Assembly (NCBI GenBank): GCA_947177645.1
Contig: CAMWVJ010000075.1
Coordinates: 1 to 6,182, forward strand
Origin: an uncultured Desulfovibrio sp.
GTDB lineage: Bacteria > Desulfobacterota > Desulfovibrionia > Desulfovibrionales > Desulfovibrionaceae
Length of the DNA stretch: 6,182 nucleotides
Direction of reading: 5' to 3'
The notes beneath the pieces were generated by a model. That model saw nothing but the letters and a program-made list of their open reading frames with translations. It ran no database searches and was not told the DNA's origin. The number at the start of each line of letters is the position of its first letter. The stretch's first letter is position 1. Shown one piece after another: positions 6,101-6,182 of this stretch. The position numbers and the translations under genes are program-made.

Positions 6101-6182
6101 GCGCAGCTCCGGCGTCACGCCCGGCCACGGCGACGGCGTGATTTCGATGAGCTTCTGGTGGTTGCGCTGCACCGTGCAGTCG
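3176..6182 (-). CDS. pyc: Pyruvate carboxylase, N-terminus cut by the window edge, with a C-terminal zinc-ribbon-like tail
   Basis: Biotin-dependent cytoplasmic enzyme expected to make oxaloacetate from pyruvate, bicarbonate and ATP. 1001 codons are visible, counted from Asp1 at 6181, and end at TGA (3178-3176). The first residues, DCTVQRNHQK, align inside the biotin carboxylase domain near E. coli AccC Gln233/His236. About 228 residues therefore lie outside, and the full length would be near 1230. The carboxylase domain continues with IEVNTRLQVEH (62-72) and VRINCENP. The carboxyltransferase barrel (about 300-570) shows TDTTPRDFTQS (306-316), LLVRSTNVLGYT (379-390), FDFLN, LKDMAG (Lys486, expected carbamylated) and HRHYTDG (516-522), with MPGG at 611-614 just beyond. 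The allosteric region follows, then a biotinyl domain (about 889-963) with Lys923 in SIMKQEK, then a 38-residue tail with Cys970, 975, 987 and 990. Oxaloacetate formation is the likeliest role, but several carboxyltransferase positions have diverged. Pyruvate carboxylases normally end at the biotinyl domain. Confidence 0.93.
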   Translation of the reverse strand, partial: DCTVQRNHQKLIEITPSPWPGVTPELRERLKDYARRLVRDVGYHSLATVEFLITPDGEPYLIEVNTRLQVEHGITECRYGIDLVEEQIAVAFGAELRYRESELLPTYSAMQVRINCENPQDNFAPNSGLISRYVSPGGPGVRLDSNISAGYEFPANYDSAGSLLIAFSHDWEKTLGIMDRALSEYVIGGIKTTIPFFRKVIKQPEFRRGQINTNFIADHPELMLYTDLAPEGERLARLVAEISAKGYNPYVQLGEYRSITTPALGPFAPVLPPISPSVRRRPSPYPHGDRLATLDYIRDSDYIHFTDTTPRDFTQSNSGNRFRLAEDRLIGPYLDNVGYFSIENGGGAHFHVAMLGNMTYPFTEAREWNQFAPKTFKQLLVRSTNVLGYTPQPRNLMRATGEMICDCYQVVRCFDFLNHVENMRPLAEVVLSRKDVIFEPAISLSWTKGFDVPHYLEVARAMIAMSADIMGVDEKAASRNIILGLKDMAGVCPPRFMTELVTALRKEWPDLVLHYHRHYTDGLFVPAVGAAAKAGAHILDVGLGAAVRSYGQGDVLSTMAYLEDELGLKCHLNKEAIRDANFVCKQIMPYYDRYCAPYFQGIDHDVTLHGMPGGATSSSQEGAMKQGYIHLLPYMLKFLEGSRQIVRYHDVTPGSQITWNTAFLAVTGAWKRGGEEEVRYLLEVLGEVTRTPEDELSPEMRRARLSIYQDCNDAFRNLLLGKFGKLPLGFPADWVYESAFGADWKAAIAARTEASPLESLEDTNLAAEERACAEILKRPPNAEEFILYLNHPADALKTIQFRAKYGDPNNLPLDVWFEGMKVGQDLNFTDTSGKPHHLLLLSISRPNDAGMAICRYVLDSEFMSCEVQVAEPAAQKGQGVPMADPNDPYEVASPSNGDLWVMYVHPGDVVKAGEELFNVSIMKQEKAVLAPVDGIVKRVLKTADFKESKQMVSVHEGELIVELGPVPRLCPNEACGQPIPAESMRFCPSCGTALATDEAAN

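Noticed and set aside
6170..6172. GTG at 6172 as the start codon of the pyruvate carboxylase
   Set aside because: The frame stays open to the window edge, and the preceding residues (Asp-Cys-Thr) complete the conserved RDC(S/T)VQR motif of biotin carboxylase. The gene therefore continues beyond the window and GTG is an internal valine.
1..6182. A defence system, CRISPR array, phage or other accessory island
   Set aside because: Apart from the 147-bp intergenic region, the window is filled by two housekeeping metabolic genes of uniform composition. I found no repeat arrays, integrases, toxins or RNA genes.

Overview
The window reads as ordinary chromosomal DNA from a GC-rich bacterium. It carries two large central-carbon genes, both on the minus strand and both cut by the window edges. 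From the right edge leftward these are pyruvate carboxylase (positions 6182 to 3176, N-terminus missing) and phosphoenolpyruvate synthase (positions 3028 to 1, C-terminus missing). The high GC, the strong GC preference at third codon positions, and the pairing of a single-chain pyruvate carboxylase with an enlarged PEP synthase recall Desulfovibrio-type sulfate reducers. In Desulfovibrio vulgaris I remember a pyruvate carboxylase gene next to a PEP-synthase-like gene. That taxonomic guess rests on memory and gene content, not on a search.

Layout. Positions 3176-6182 encode, in order, the C-terminal half of the biotin carboxylase domain, the carboxyltransferase barrel, the allosteric/tetramerisation region, a biotinyl domain with an unusual target motif (MKQ instead of MKM), and an unexpected C-terminal four-cysteine zinc-ribbon-like tail. 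Positions 3029-3175 are a 147-bp intergenic region. It holds a strong intrinsic terminator just after the carboxylase stop, a second weaker terminator-like hairpin, a good sigma70-type promoter (TGGACA, 17 bp, TATCCT) and a strong ribosome binding site. Positions 1-3028 encode the PEP synthase: a lysine/serine-rich leader, the ATP-grasp nucleotide-binding domain, the swivelling phosphohistidine domain (His525), a helical insertion of roughly 165-170 residues absent from E. coli PpsA, and most of the PEP/pyruvate-binding barrel.

How they work together. Both enzymes use ATP to draw on pyruvate. The carboxylase makes oxaloacetate (anaplerosis, aspartate and C4 acids) and the synthase makes PEP (gluconeogenesis). 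The terminators and the separate promoter suggest the genes can be expressed independently although they lie head to tail.

I see no mobile element, CRISPR array, RNA gene, phage gene or defence system. The notable points are variations on known enzymes: the zinc-ribbon tail, the atypical biotinylation motif, diverged carboxyltransferase active-site motifs, and the large helical insertion in the PEP synthase.
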